Notes under the pieces: model-generated
Databases searched by the model: none
What the model was told of the DNA's origin: nothing
Seen by the model: the letters and a program-made list of their open reading frames with translations, nothing else
Part shown: positions 33,998 to 41,166 of the stretch, in pieces
Position numbering within the stretch: the first letter of the stretch is position 1
How the letters are laid out: each line of letters opens with the position of its first letter
From: Zoogloea sp016790385
Lineage (GTDB): Bacteria; Pseudomonadota; Gammaproteobacteria; Burkholderiales; Rhodocyclaceae
Reading direction: 5' to 3' (one strand)
Assembly: GCF_041916735.1 (NCBI RefSeq)
Contig: NZ_JAYRYY010000001.1
Length of the DNA: 64,000 bases
Translations under genes and position numbers: made by a program

Positions 33998-36103
33998 ATG
34001 CATAGTGAACTGAGCCCCACCATTGATTGTTCCCACGCCGCGGTGCTTGACAGCATTCGCGCTGTTTTGCCCTCCCAACGCCAGTCCCAGCGGGATCTGC
34101 CCCGTCTGGCACGCCGTATTTGCGCACTTGTCATGGCCGACCATCTGCCTGATCGGATGGATGCCTGGCTGGCCCTCAACGCCTGGCTGTCGGGGGGCAA
34201 GCTGTGGGACGACGTGTATATCGATTCGGCCGACGTCCATGGTTCGGCGACCCAGCGCTTTGCCGTGTTGATGGATGTGCTGGCCGCCAATCCACCGCTG
34301 GCGGCGGCCCTGCGCAGGGCTCTGCGGGCCATTCTCGATGAGACCGAGGGGGCCAACCTGTTTGGAGAGGTCGGGATCCCCAGCGACCGGGGCTTCCTGT
34401 CGGAGCTGGGGGATCGGGCGACCGCCAAGCTGATCCCGTCGCCGCGGGACGATCACGACCTCGGGCACCTGATGAGCCGCAGCTACCAAAGCCGGCGTGA
34501 TCTCACCCTGATCCGCGGGTTGCAGCCCTCCACCCTGCAGCGGGCCGTCGATCTGCTCTTCCCGGCAAACGAGCCGGAGATGACGGCGGCGCTGGAGCGG
34601 GCCATGGCCGATGGCTTTCGTCTGCTGCTGGCCCGTGTCCAGGGGCAGGGCCTGTCCCTCAAATTGCGGGCGCGAAGTCAGCCCGGGCCGATTGCCCGCT
34701 CGCCCTTCAAACGCCTGGCGCAAAGCGGTGAAAACCTTGTGTGCGCCTGGGAGCAGGGGCGCCTGTCGGGGGGCTTGCTCGACGCGTGGGAGGCGGATGT
34801 GCAGGCCTGCCGGGACGAGATGCAGACGATATCGACGCGCCTGGAGTCAGAAGGCATCAGCGTTGACATCGTCTATGGTCTGGATGTACTCGACCGCTGC
34901 CTGGGCCGCATGGTGGCCATCGCGGCAGTGATGGCCGTAGGTCGGGAGGCGCCGGGGCCGGCGCTGGCCCTGCTCCAGCAGCTGGCCTATGCGGCCCATG
35001 ACAGCACCAGCCTGCGCCACCTGGTGCGCAGCAATTTGCAGCGCCTCCAGCGGCGCATCGTCGATCGGGCAGGCAAGACCGGTGAGCACTACATTGCTGA
35101 CAACCCGGCCGAGTATCGGCACATCTGGGTTGCCGCTGCTGGCGGCGGCCTGCTGACGGTGGGCACGGCGGCCATGAAGATGGCCATTGCCGGCGCCGGT
35201 CTGGCCTTGTTCATGGAAGGGCTCGCCTCGGGTGTCAATTACGCGGTGAGCTTCCTGCTCCTCCAGGCACTGGGCCTGATGCTGGCCACCAAACAGCCGG
35301 CAATGACCGCGGCTGCCTTTGCCGCCATCATCCGCGACCGCAAGGGGGGCGAGCGGCTGGATGTGATCGTCGATTATGCGGCGTGTATATGTCATTCCCA
35401 GCTCGCGGCCACCATCGCCAACGTGGTGGTGGTGGCGACCGGGGCCTACGCTTTCGATGAGGTGTGGCAGTGGGTGACCGGACACTCCTACCTCAGCCGG
35501 GCGGAGGCCACGTATGTCTTCCAGGCTCTGAGCCCGGTGAATAGCGGCACGGTTTTCTATGCCGCATTGACGGGCTGCATTCTTTATCTGGCTGCGCTTG
35601 TGGGTGGCTGGGTGGACAACTGGGCGGTTTATCACCGCCTGCCCCAAGCCATCGCCGAACACCGCTCGGGTCAGCGCTTTGGACGACTACGCATGATCCG
35701 TCTGGCAGGTGTCGTCTCCCGCAACATGTCGGGTTGGGCCACCAATATATCGCTGGGGCTGATGCTGGGCATGACGCCCGTGCTGGGCAAGTTCTTCGGC
35801 CTGCCCCTGGATGTGCGCCACGTGACCCTCAATTCCGGAATCCTGAGCCTTGCGACGGCCTCCCTTGACGTGCAATGGGTGGGCACGGGGCTCCTGTCAC
35901 TGGCGATTCTGGGCGTGGCCGTGATGTTCGTGCTCAACCTGGGCGTCAGCTTCGCCCTGTCCCTGGTGACGGCCGTGCGCGCCTACGACCTGTCCCGGGA
36001 CGATCTGCGCGATCTTCGACGCCGTCTGATTCACCGCCTGCGCACCCGCCCCTTGGACTTCATCATGCCCCCCCGTCGCACGGCCCAGTTCGTTCAGCCC
36101 TGA
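33998..36103 (+). CDS. Gcr-family multi-pass membrane protein (annotated as 'site-specific recombinase')
   Basis: 701 residues. The N-terminal 360 residues are soluble and mostly helical. From about 380 to 660 there are several hydrophobic segments (VAAAGGGLLTVGTAAMKMAIAGAGLALFMEG, TVFYAALTGCILYLAALVGGW, ISLGLMLGMTPVLGKFFGLPLD, LLSLAILGVAVMFVLNLGVSF). This matches the family named after gonococcal Gcr, labelled 'site-specific recombinase'. No tyrosine or serine recombinase active-site pattern is present and the membrane topology argues against DNA cleavage. Its real function is not known to me. It is transcribed away from the export cassette and stands alone. Confidence 0.8.
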   Translation: MHSELSPTIDCSHAAVLDSIRAVLPSQRQSQRDLPRLARRICALVMADHLPDRMDAWLALNAWLSGGKLWDDVYIDSADVHGSATQRFAVLMDVLAANPPLAAALRRALRAILDETEGANLFGEVGIPSDRGFLSELGDRATAKLIPSPRDDHDLGHLMSRSYQSRRDLTLIRGLQPSTLQRAVDLLFPANEPEMTAALERAMADGFRLLLARVQGQGLSLKLRARSQPGPIARSPFKRLAQSGENLVCAWEQGRLSGGLLDAWEADVQACRDEMQTISTRLESEGISVDIVYGLDVLDRCLGRMVAIAAVMAVGREAPGPALALLQQLAYAAHDSTSLRHLVRSNLQRLQRRIVDRAGKTGEHYIADNPAEYRHIWVAAAGGGLLTVGTAAMKMAIAGAGLALFMEGLASGVNYAVSFLLLQALGLMLATKQPAMTAAAFAAIIRDRKGGERLDVIVDYAACICHSQLAATIANVVVVATGAYAFDEVWQWVTGHSYLSRAEATYVFQALSPVNSGTVFYAALTGCILYLAALVGGWVDNWAVYHRLPQAIAEHRSGQRFGRLRMIRLAGVVSRNMSGWATNISLGLMLGMTPVLGKFFGLPLDVRHVTLNSGILSLATASLDVQWVGTGLLSLAILGVAVMFVLNLGVSFALSLVTAVRAYDLSRDDLRDLRRRLIHRLRTRPLDFIMPPRRTAQFVQP

Positions 36104-36251
36104 GGGTCGTCAGGGCCCGCCTCAAGCTTGTGTCCGGCCGGCCGTTAATCCGCCACAACAACGGGTACCCGCGCCCCTTCGGGGGTGGGGCTGCCTCGAC
36201 GCCCTGCCGACCATGAGCCTTGCCGCGGCGCCAGCCGCCTGAGAGTCCAGC
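36104..36251. other. Intergenic region without recognised genes
   Basis: 148 bp between the Gcr-type gene and the chemoreceptor-tip-like gene. It contains GC-rich imperfect inverted sequences near 36165-36195 but no T-run after them, and no FNR-type palindrome. No small reading frame with a ribosome-binding site was found. Confidence 0.4.
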
Positions 36252-36875
36252 ATGAACGCGCCAGAACAGAAACTGCATTTCAAAATGTCATCCACCGGCG
36301 AGCTTGCGCGCATCGTCCGTGTCAATGAAGAGATCAAGGCCATCGTGGCCACGGCCTTCCGGATCAACCTGATGGCGCTTAATGCGATCTTCCTGGCGAA
36401 GCGGGCGGGAAATGCGGCCCTCGGCTTCGGCGTGCTGTCGAACGAACTGCGCCGTTTTGCCCAAGACCTCACCCGACACATGGCCACTCTGCGCGACATG
36501 ACCTCCGGGTCGGTCGGCAGTGTGACCGGGGTGGTCCAGCACCAGCGCGCGTCGGCCATTCTCTCCGCCGCGATCCGTCTGAGTGGCGATGATGTTCCGG
36601 GTGTGCGTGAAGCCCGTCGGCGGGGAACGATGCGCCTCGCGGAGCAGCAGGCCAGGCTGCGCGCCCTTGATCTGCGCCTGCGCGCAGCGGTGGAGGAAAC
36701 CCAGCAGCTGGTTGAACTGGGAGGCGTCCTGGCCCGGTCGGCCAAGATCGAAGCGGCTTACGGGGGCAGTTTCAGCCCCGCACTCATGCAGGTTTCAACG
36801 GATTTCGCCGAGGTTATCGCGCAGATCAAGCGATCACTCGAGATCCTCGGCAAGGAACGGCTCGTAAAGGACTAG
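36252..36875 (+). CDS. Small soluble chemoreceptor-tip-like protein
   Basis: 207 residues, no signal peptide or membrane helix, almost all predicted helix. The segment INLMALNAIFLAKRAGNAALGFGVLSNELRRFAQDL (about 38-73) follows the hairpin-tip pattern of methyl-accepting chemotaxis proteins (INLLALNAxIExARAGExGxGFxVVAxEVRxLA) with several substitutions, notably Ile-Phe-Leu for Ala-Ile-Glu. The second helix of the receptor hairpin is not obvious. It could contact CheA/CheW or be a decayed relative. GAGAG before the ATG may act as the binding site. It precedes the ODP-like gene by 6 nt, so the two should be made together. Confidence 0.7.
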   Translation: MNAPEQKLHFKMSSTGELARIVRVNEEIKAIVATAFRINLMALNAIFLAKRAGNAALGFGVLSNELRRFAQDLTRHMATLRDMTSGSVGSVTGVVQHQRASAILSAAIRLSGDDVPGVREARRRGTMRLAEQQARLRALDLRLRAAVEETQQLVELGGVLARSAKIEAAYGGSFSPALMQVSTDFAEVIAQIKRSLEILGKERLVKD

Positions 36876-36881
36876 GACACC

Positions 36882-37622
36882 ATGAAGCAGGCCCATTGCA
36901 TCTACCAGCAGGACGATCATCGCTGGCTCGCCATTGCCCGCGATACCACCAAACCGGGTTACATCATCGATACCAATGAATACGTGGTGGTCAGCGGTGA
37001 TGAAGCCCTGCTCTGCGATCCCGGCGGTATCGAGATATTCCCGGCCGTGTTTTCCGCACTGTCGGCCGAATGCGATCCGACCCGCCTGGCGGGCATCTTC
37101 GCGTCCCATCAGGATCCGGACATCATCTCGTCCCTGGCCTTGTGGCTGGAGTTCAAACCGGATCTGAAGTGTTACATCAGCTGGTTGTGGCAATCCTTCC
37201 TGCCCCACTTCGGTGGCCAGGAAAGCACTTTCGAACCCATTCCGGATGGGGGAATGCCCATCCGTCTGGCGGGGCTAGAGTTGCAGGCCATTCCTGCCCA
37301 CTACCTGCATTCCTCGGGCAATTTCCATCTCTACGACCCGAAGGCGAAGATTCTCTTTTCCGGTGACGTCGGGGCGGCTTTGCTGCCGGCAGATGCCAGC
37401 AACCTCTACGTTGAGGATTTTTCGCGCCATATCCGCCATGCCGAGGCCTTCCACAAGCGCTGGATGGGCTCCGACCGAGCCAAACGTGACTGGTGCGAGC
37501 GGGTGTCCCGGCTGGAGATTGACATGCTGGTGCCCCAACACGGGGCCATTTATCAGGGCGCGGACGTGCAGCGCTTCATCAACTGGTTCTCCGCGCTGGA
37601 AGTTGGCGTGCTCAAGGGATAG
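36882..37622 (+). CDS. ODP-type metallo-beta-lactamase-fold di-iron protein
   Basis: 246 residues. The fold is that of the beta-lactamase-like part of flavodiiron proteins, without a flavodoxin domain. Metal-site positions are H76-x-D78-x-D80 in ASHQDPD, H140 in PAHYLHS, D162 in FSGDVG and H220 in PQHG. The first motif lacks the usual HxExDH: Glu is replaced by Asp and there is no following His. This resembles the oxygen-binding di-iron protein (ODP) of Treponema, which senses oxygen or iron and signals to chemotaxis proteins. The preceding gene encodes a receptor-tip-like protein, which supports a sensor role over an NO reductase role. Confidence 0.8.
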   Translation: MKQAHCIYQQDDHRWLAIARDTTKPGYIIDTNEYVVVSGDEALLCDPGGIEIFPAVFSALSAECDPTRLAGIFASHQDPDIISSLALWLEFKPDLKCYISWLWQSFLPHFGGQESTFEPIPDGGMPIRLAGLELQAIPAHYLHSSGNFHLYDPKAKILFSGDVGAALLPADASNLYVEDFSRHIRHAEAFHKRWMGSDRAKRDWCERVSRLEIDMLVPQHGAIYQGADVQRFINWFSALEVGVLKG

Positions 37623-37628
37623 AGTCAG

Positions 37629-37648
37629 GGGCCCGCATCGGCGGGCCC
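37629..37648 (+). other. Perfect GC-rich hairpin after the ODP gene
   Basis: GGGCCCGC and GCGGGCCC form an 8-bp stem around the loop ATCG, six bases after the ODP stop codon. There is no T-run, so it is not a classical terminator; it may stabilise the 3' end of the transcript or attenuate read-through into the SirB2 gene. Confidence 0.5.
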
Positions 37649-37692
37649 GGCGTCCCGGTGGGCGTGTCGCCGGAGATTCCGGATCTGGCGAC

Positions 37693-38079
37693 ATGTACCT
37701 CACCCTCAAACATCTTCACATCACTTGCGTTGCACTCAGTATTGCCGGCTTTGCACTGCGGGGCTGGTGGTCCATCAGCGCCTCGCCACTGCTTCAGGCC
37801 AGGCCGACGCGCGTGATTCCCCATATTGTGGATTCCTGCCTGCTCGCCAGTGCCGTCGCCCTGGCCTGGATGGCAGGCTTCGTGCCGTTCGTGGATGGCT
37901 GGCTGACGGCCAAGATCGGGGGTTTGCTGGCCTATATCGTGCTGGGCGGGGTGGCCCTGAAAGTCAGCAGGCCGCTCTCGCAGCGGGCTGCTGCCTGGGC
38001 GGGGGCGCTGTTCGTGTACGCTTATATTGTCTCGGTGGCGATCACCAAGACGCCCCTTGGGTGGCTTGCCCTGCTGTAA
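37693..38079 (+). CDS. SirB2-family membrane protein
   Basis: 128 residues from the ATG at 37693; a longer reading frame starts inside the ODP gene and is rejected. Four hydrophobic segments are seen, and the start MYLTLKHLHITCVALSIAGFALRGWW is typical of SirB2 proteins, as is RVIPHIVDSCLLASA with its His-Asp pair. The family was named from an invasion-gene locus but its molecular role is not established. It converges on fnr with only 9 bp between the stop codons. Confidence 0.85.
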   Translation: MYLTLKHLHITCVALSIAGFALRGWWSISASPLLQARPTRVIPHIVDSCLLASAVALAWMAGFVPFVDGWLTAKIGGLLAYIVLGGVALKVSRPLSQRAAAWAGALFVYAYIVSVAITKTPLGWLALL

Positions 38080-38088
38080 ACGGCAGGG

Positions 38089-38823
38089 TCAGGCCGTGTG
38101 ACGGCTCAGGATACGCTTGAGGCCGGGCGTGTTGAGAATCCGGATGTGCTTTTGTTGAACCGCCACCAGACCTTCGTCCTGGAAGCGCGAAAAGGCCCGG
38201 GAGACTGTTTCGAGCTTGAGACCGAGATAGGAACCGATCTCGTCCCGCGTCATGCGCAGGTGGAACTCGGACGGTGAAAAGCCCCTGGCTGTGAAACGCT
38301 GGGACATGTTGAGCAGGAAGGCCGCGAGGCGCTCCTCGGCGCGCATGGAGCCAAGCAGCATCATCACCCCGTGGTCACGGACAATCTCGCGACTCATGAT
38401 CTTGTGGAACTGGTGCTGGAGGCTTTCCACCTGGCGGGAAAGCTCCTCAAGGCGGACGAAGGGGATCACGCAGACTTCGCTGTCCTCCAGGGCAATCGCG
38501 TTACAGGAATGCTCCTCGCCACTGATGCCGTCCAGGCCGAGTACCTCGCCGGTCATCTGGAAGCCCGTCACCTGATCGCGACCGTCCTCTAGAATGACGT
38601 CCGTCTTGAACGAACCGGCACGAATGGCATAAATTGCCTCGAAGGGATCGCCGGATCGATAAAGATGCTGCTGACGTTTGATTTTGCGCCGGCTCCCGAC
38701 AAGCTCGTCGAGCTGATTGATTTCACCGGGATCGAGGCCGAAAGGAAGGCACAGCTCCCGCAGATTGCATTGGGAGCAGGCTGTCTTGATCTCTACCGCA
38801 GTTATGGGCACTACCGATTTCAT
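38089..38823 (-). CDS. fnr: FNR-type oxygen-responsive transcription regulator
   Basis: 244 residues from the ATG at 38823. The cysteines expected to hold the oxygen-sensitive [4Fe-4S] cluster are C16, C19, C25 and C118; the last is in EDSEVCVIPF, which aligns with Cys122 of E. coli FNR at the same distance. The cyclic-nucleotide-like barrel is followed by the dimer helix and the HTH motif DEIGSYLGLKLETVSRAFSRFQDEGL with the FNR-type ExxSR recognition core. Active under low oxygen, it would bind the FNR box at 38875-38888 between itself and hemN. Confidence 0.95.
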   Translation of the reverse strand: MKSVVPITAVEIKTACSQCNLRELCLPFGLDPGEINQLDELVGSRRKIKRQQHLYRSGDPFEAIYAIRAGSFKTDVILEDGRDQVTGFQMTGEVLGLDGISGEEHSCNAIALEDSEVCVIPFVRLEELSRQVESLQHQFHKIMSREIVRDHGVMMLLGSMRAEERLAAFLLNMSQRFTARGFSPSEFHLRMTRDEIGSYLGLKLETVSRAFSRFQDEGLVAVQQKHIRILNTPGLKRILSRHTA

Positions 38824-38874
38824 CTGCACGCGCAATCACCTGAACTTCGTGGTCATTCCAAGGTTTGGAGCCCT

Positions 38875-38888
38875 TTGATCCACGTCAA
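38875..38888. promoter_or_regulatory. FNR box in the fnr-hemN intergenic region
   Basis: TTGATCCACGTCAA matches TTGAT-N4-ATCAA at 9 of 10 positions. It is 54 bp before the hemN ATG and 51 bp before the fnr ATG, so it can serve hemN activation under low oxygen and fnr autoregulation. Confidence 0.85.
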
Positions 38889-38942
38889 TACGATTTTTTG
38901 ACGATTCTGCGATTGTCTCGTGCAACCAACAGAAGCCTCTCC

Positions 38943-40337
38943 ATGAACACGGCACAAAAAGATCTCATATTCGATCCGGTTCTCATTCGCAAGTTCGACG
39001 TGAATGGGCCCCGCTACACGTCCTATCCCACCGCGGATCGCTTTGTCGAAGCCTTCAACTCAGAAGCTCTGAGCGACTGGCTCGGCAAGCGCACCATCGG
39101 AGGGATCGGCAAACCGCTTTCATTATACTTCCACATCCCCTTCTGCAATACGATCTGCTACTACTGCGCCTGCAACAAGATCATCACCAAAGATCACGGG
39201 CGCTCGGCCAAGTATTTGACTTACCTCGAAAAGGAAGTCGACATGCAGGTCGCCAGCCTAGAAGGTCCGCGTGAGGTTCTGCAACTTCACCTTGGCGGTG
39301 GTACGCCGACCTTCCTGTCTCACGCCGAACTGCGTCAGTTGATGGGCATTGTGAGGAAGCACTTCACGCTCGTGCCCGACGGCGAGTATTCCATCGAGGT
39401 CGATCCCCGCAAGGTGGATGAAGCTACGGTCGCACTCCTTGCCGAGCTGGGTTTCAACCGCATGAGCGTGGGGATCCAGGACTTCAACCCCGATGTGCAG
39501 AAGGCAGTCAACCGGGTGCAGAGCGAAGAGGAAACCAAGCTGGTTATTGATGCCGCCCGTGCCCATGGTTTCAAGTCAGTCAGCGTCGACCTGATCTATG
39601 GCCTGCCCAAGCAGAACGTCATCAGCTTCAACCGTACCCTTGAGCAGATTCTCGCCTTGTCACCCGATCGCCTGTCGATCTACAACTACGCTCATCTGCC
39701 CAGCCTGTTCAAGCCCCAGCGCCGCATCATGGATGCCCAGTTGCCGTCGGGAGAAACCAAGCTGCAGATCCTCCAGCTGGCTATCCGCCGACTGACCGAG
39801 GCGGGCTATGTTTACATCGGCATGGACCATTTCGCCAAACCGTCCGACGAGCTTACCACCGCTCAGCGCCAGGGCAGGCTGCATCGCAACTTCCAGGGTT
39901 ATTCCACTTACGCGGAGTGCGACCTGCTGGCTTTCGGCGTGTCCGCCATTGGCAAGGTGGGGCCTACCTACGCCCAGAACGTCAAGACCCTCGACGAGTA
40001 CTACGACATCCTCGACTCGGGGCGCCTTCCCGTGTTGCGGGGTATCGAACTGACTCCGGACGATCTGCTGCGCAGGGCGATCATCCAGGCGCTGATGTGC
40101 CATTTCGAGTTGTCCATCGAATCCATCGAGATTGCCCATCTGATCGACTTCCGGAATTATTTCGCGGCTGAACTGGCCGACCTGCGGGAAATGGAAAAGG
40201 GCGGCCTGCTGACCATCGATGACCAATGGATCTCGGTACTGCCCGCCGGTCGCATGCTTGTTCGGGCGATCGCCATGGTCTTTGATCGATACCTGCGCTC
40301 GGATCGTGAGCGAACGCGCTACTCGAAGGTGATCTGA
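38943..40337 (+). CDS. hemN: Oxygen-independent coproporphyrinogen III oxidase
   Basis: 464 residues from the ATG at 38943. This radical SAM enzyme decarboxylates coproporphyrinogen III to protoporphyrinogen IX without oxygen, in heme synthesis. The cluster motif is C68-x3-C72-x2-C75 with C77 next to it (FCNTICYYCAC), and GGGTPTFL and DLIYGLPKQ are also typical. Tyr62 in LYFHIPF is the usual SAM-contact position. A full-length C-terminal domain is present, marking HemN over the HemW paralogue. An FNR box lies upstream. Confidence 0.96.
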   Translation: MNTAQKDLIFDPVLIRKFDVNGPRYTSYPTADRFVEAFNSEALSDWLGKRTIGGIGKPLSLYFHIPFCNTICYYCACNKIITKDHGRSAKYLTYLEKEVDMQVASLEGPREVLQLHLGGGTPTFLSHAELRQLMGIVRKHFTLVPDGEYSIEVDPRKVDEATVALLAELGFNRMSVGIQDFNPDVQKAVNRVQSEEETKLVIDAARAHGFKSVSVDLIYGLPKQNVISFNRTLEQILALSPDRLSIYNYAHLPSLFKPQRRIMDAQLPSGETKLQILQLAIRRLTEAGYVYIGMDHFAKPSDELTTAQRQGRLHRNFQGYSTYAECDLLAFGVSAIGKVGPTYAQNVKTLDEYYDILDSGRLPVLRGIELTPDDLLRRAIIQALMCHFELSIESIEIAHLIDFRNYFAAELADLREMEKGGLLTIDDQWISVLPAGRMLVRAIAMVFDRYLRSDRERTRYSKVI

Positions 40338-40390
40338 ACCCGCCGGCCCGGCCTGCCGCGGGCTAGAATGCCTTGGCAAGTGCGATTCCT

Positions 40391-40414
40391 GCGCCCCGTG
40401 CTTTCGCGGGGCGC
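40391..40414 (+). terminator. Probable terminator hairpin after hemN
   Basis: GCGCCCCG pairs with CGGGGCGC around an 8-base loop, followed by GTTGCTTCT, which is only moderately T-rich. It lies 54 bp after the hemN stop and 20 bp before the next start, so it could instead be a leader hairpin of the downstream gene. Confidence 0.5.
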
Positions 40415-40434
40415 GTTGCTTCTAGGTCTGAAAC

Positions 40435-41151
40435 ATGCCTGAAACCGGCTATCTCGCAGTCTTCCTGATAGGCCTCCTCGGGGGCACCCACTGTGTGGGG
40501 ATGTGCGGCGGCATCGTCAGTGCCCTCACGGTTAACACCGTTCGCCTGCCCGGTGAGTCACGACGCGAGTGGCCGCTGCATCTGGCTTACAACATCGGTC
40601 GCATCTCCAGCTACACCCTGGCCGGGGCAGCGATGGGCGCCATCGGCACGGTGGGCATGCTCTTCAACGACATCCTGCCCATCCAGTTGGGTCTTTACGT
40701 GGCCGCCAACCTGATGCTCATCGCACTCGGCCTTTATCTCACCGGTTTCACGCGCGCCTTGTCCGGCGTGGAGCAGCTTGGTAGCCGCCTGTGGTCCCGC
40801 ATTCAGCCCCTGACGCGGCGTTTCCTGCCCGCCCGCAGCGTGGCCCAGGCGCTGCCCCTGGGGCTGCTGTGGGGATTCCTGCCCTGCGGTCTGGTCTATA
40901 GCGTGCTGGCCACGGCATTGGTTACCGGCGCGGCGGAGCGCGGAGCCATGCTGATGCTGGCTTTTGGTCTAGGTACCTTGCCCAATCTTCTGCTGGCTGG
41001 CTTGCTGCTCAAGCGCCTCAAGGATGTGGTGCGGAACCGAGCGGTGCGTACGGGGTCTGGACTGGTGGTGCTGGCCTTCGGTGTGTATGGCCTGGTGACG
41101 GCGCCGACCCTCGGCAGCAACCTGTGGAATGGGGTTGTCTGCCACTTTTGA
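40435..41151 (+). CDS. TauE/SafE (DsbD-like) membrane protein, putative metal or thiol transporter
   Basis: 238 residues with about six membrane helices. The start carries GGTHCVGMCGG (His19, Cys20, Cys24), and the second half has WGFLPCGLVYSVLA, the matching signature of the second repeat. This is the DsbD_2/UreH-like branch often found beside cbb3 oxidase maturation genes, fnr and copper ATPases. The conserved Cys/His/Met residues suggest copper or other metal handling, or electron transfer, more than sulfite export. It is followed by copA after 15 bp, so the two are probably one operon. Confidence 0.82.
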   Translation: MPETGYLAVFLIGLLGGTHCVGMCGGIVSALTVNTVRLPGESRREWPLHLAYNIGRISSYTLAGAAMGAIGTVGMLFNDILPIQLGLYVAANLMLIALGLYLTGFTRALSGVEQLGSRLWSRIQPLTRRFLPARSVAQALPLGLLWGFLPCGLVYSVLATALVTGAAERGAMLMLAFGLGTLPNLLLAGLLLKRLKDVVRNRAVRTGSGLVVLAFGVYGLVTAPTLGSNLWNGVVCHF

Positions 41152-41166
41152 TTAAGGCAGGGGCCC

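Noticed and set aside
33998..36103. A true site-specific recombinase or integrase
   Set aside because: No tyrosine or serine recombinase residues, no attachment-site repeats, and many membrane helices.
40359..40372. TAGAAT at 40364 as the -10 of a promoter for the TauE/SafE gene
   Set aside because: No acceptable -35 at 16-18 nt; the upstream sequence is all G and C.
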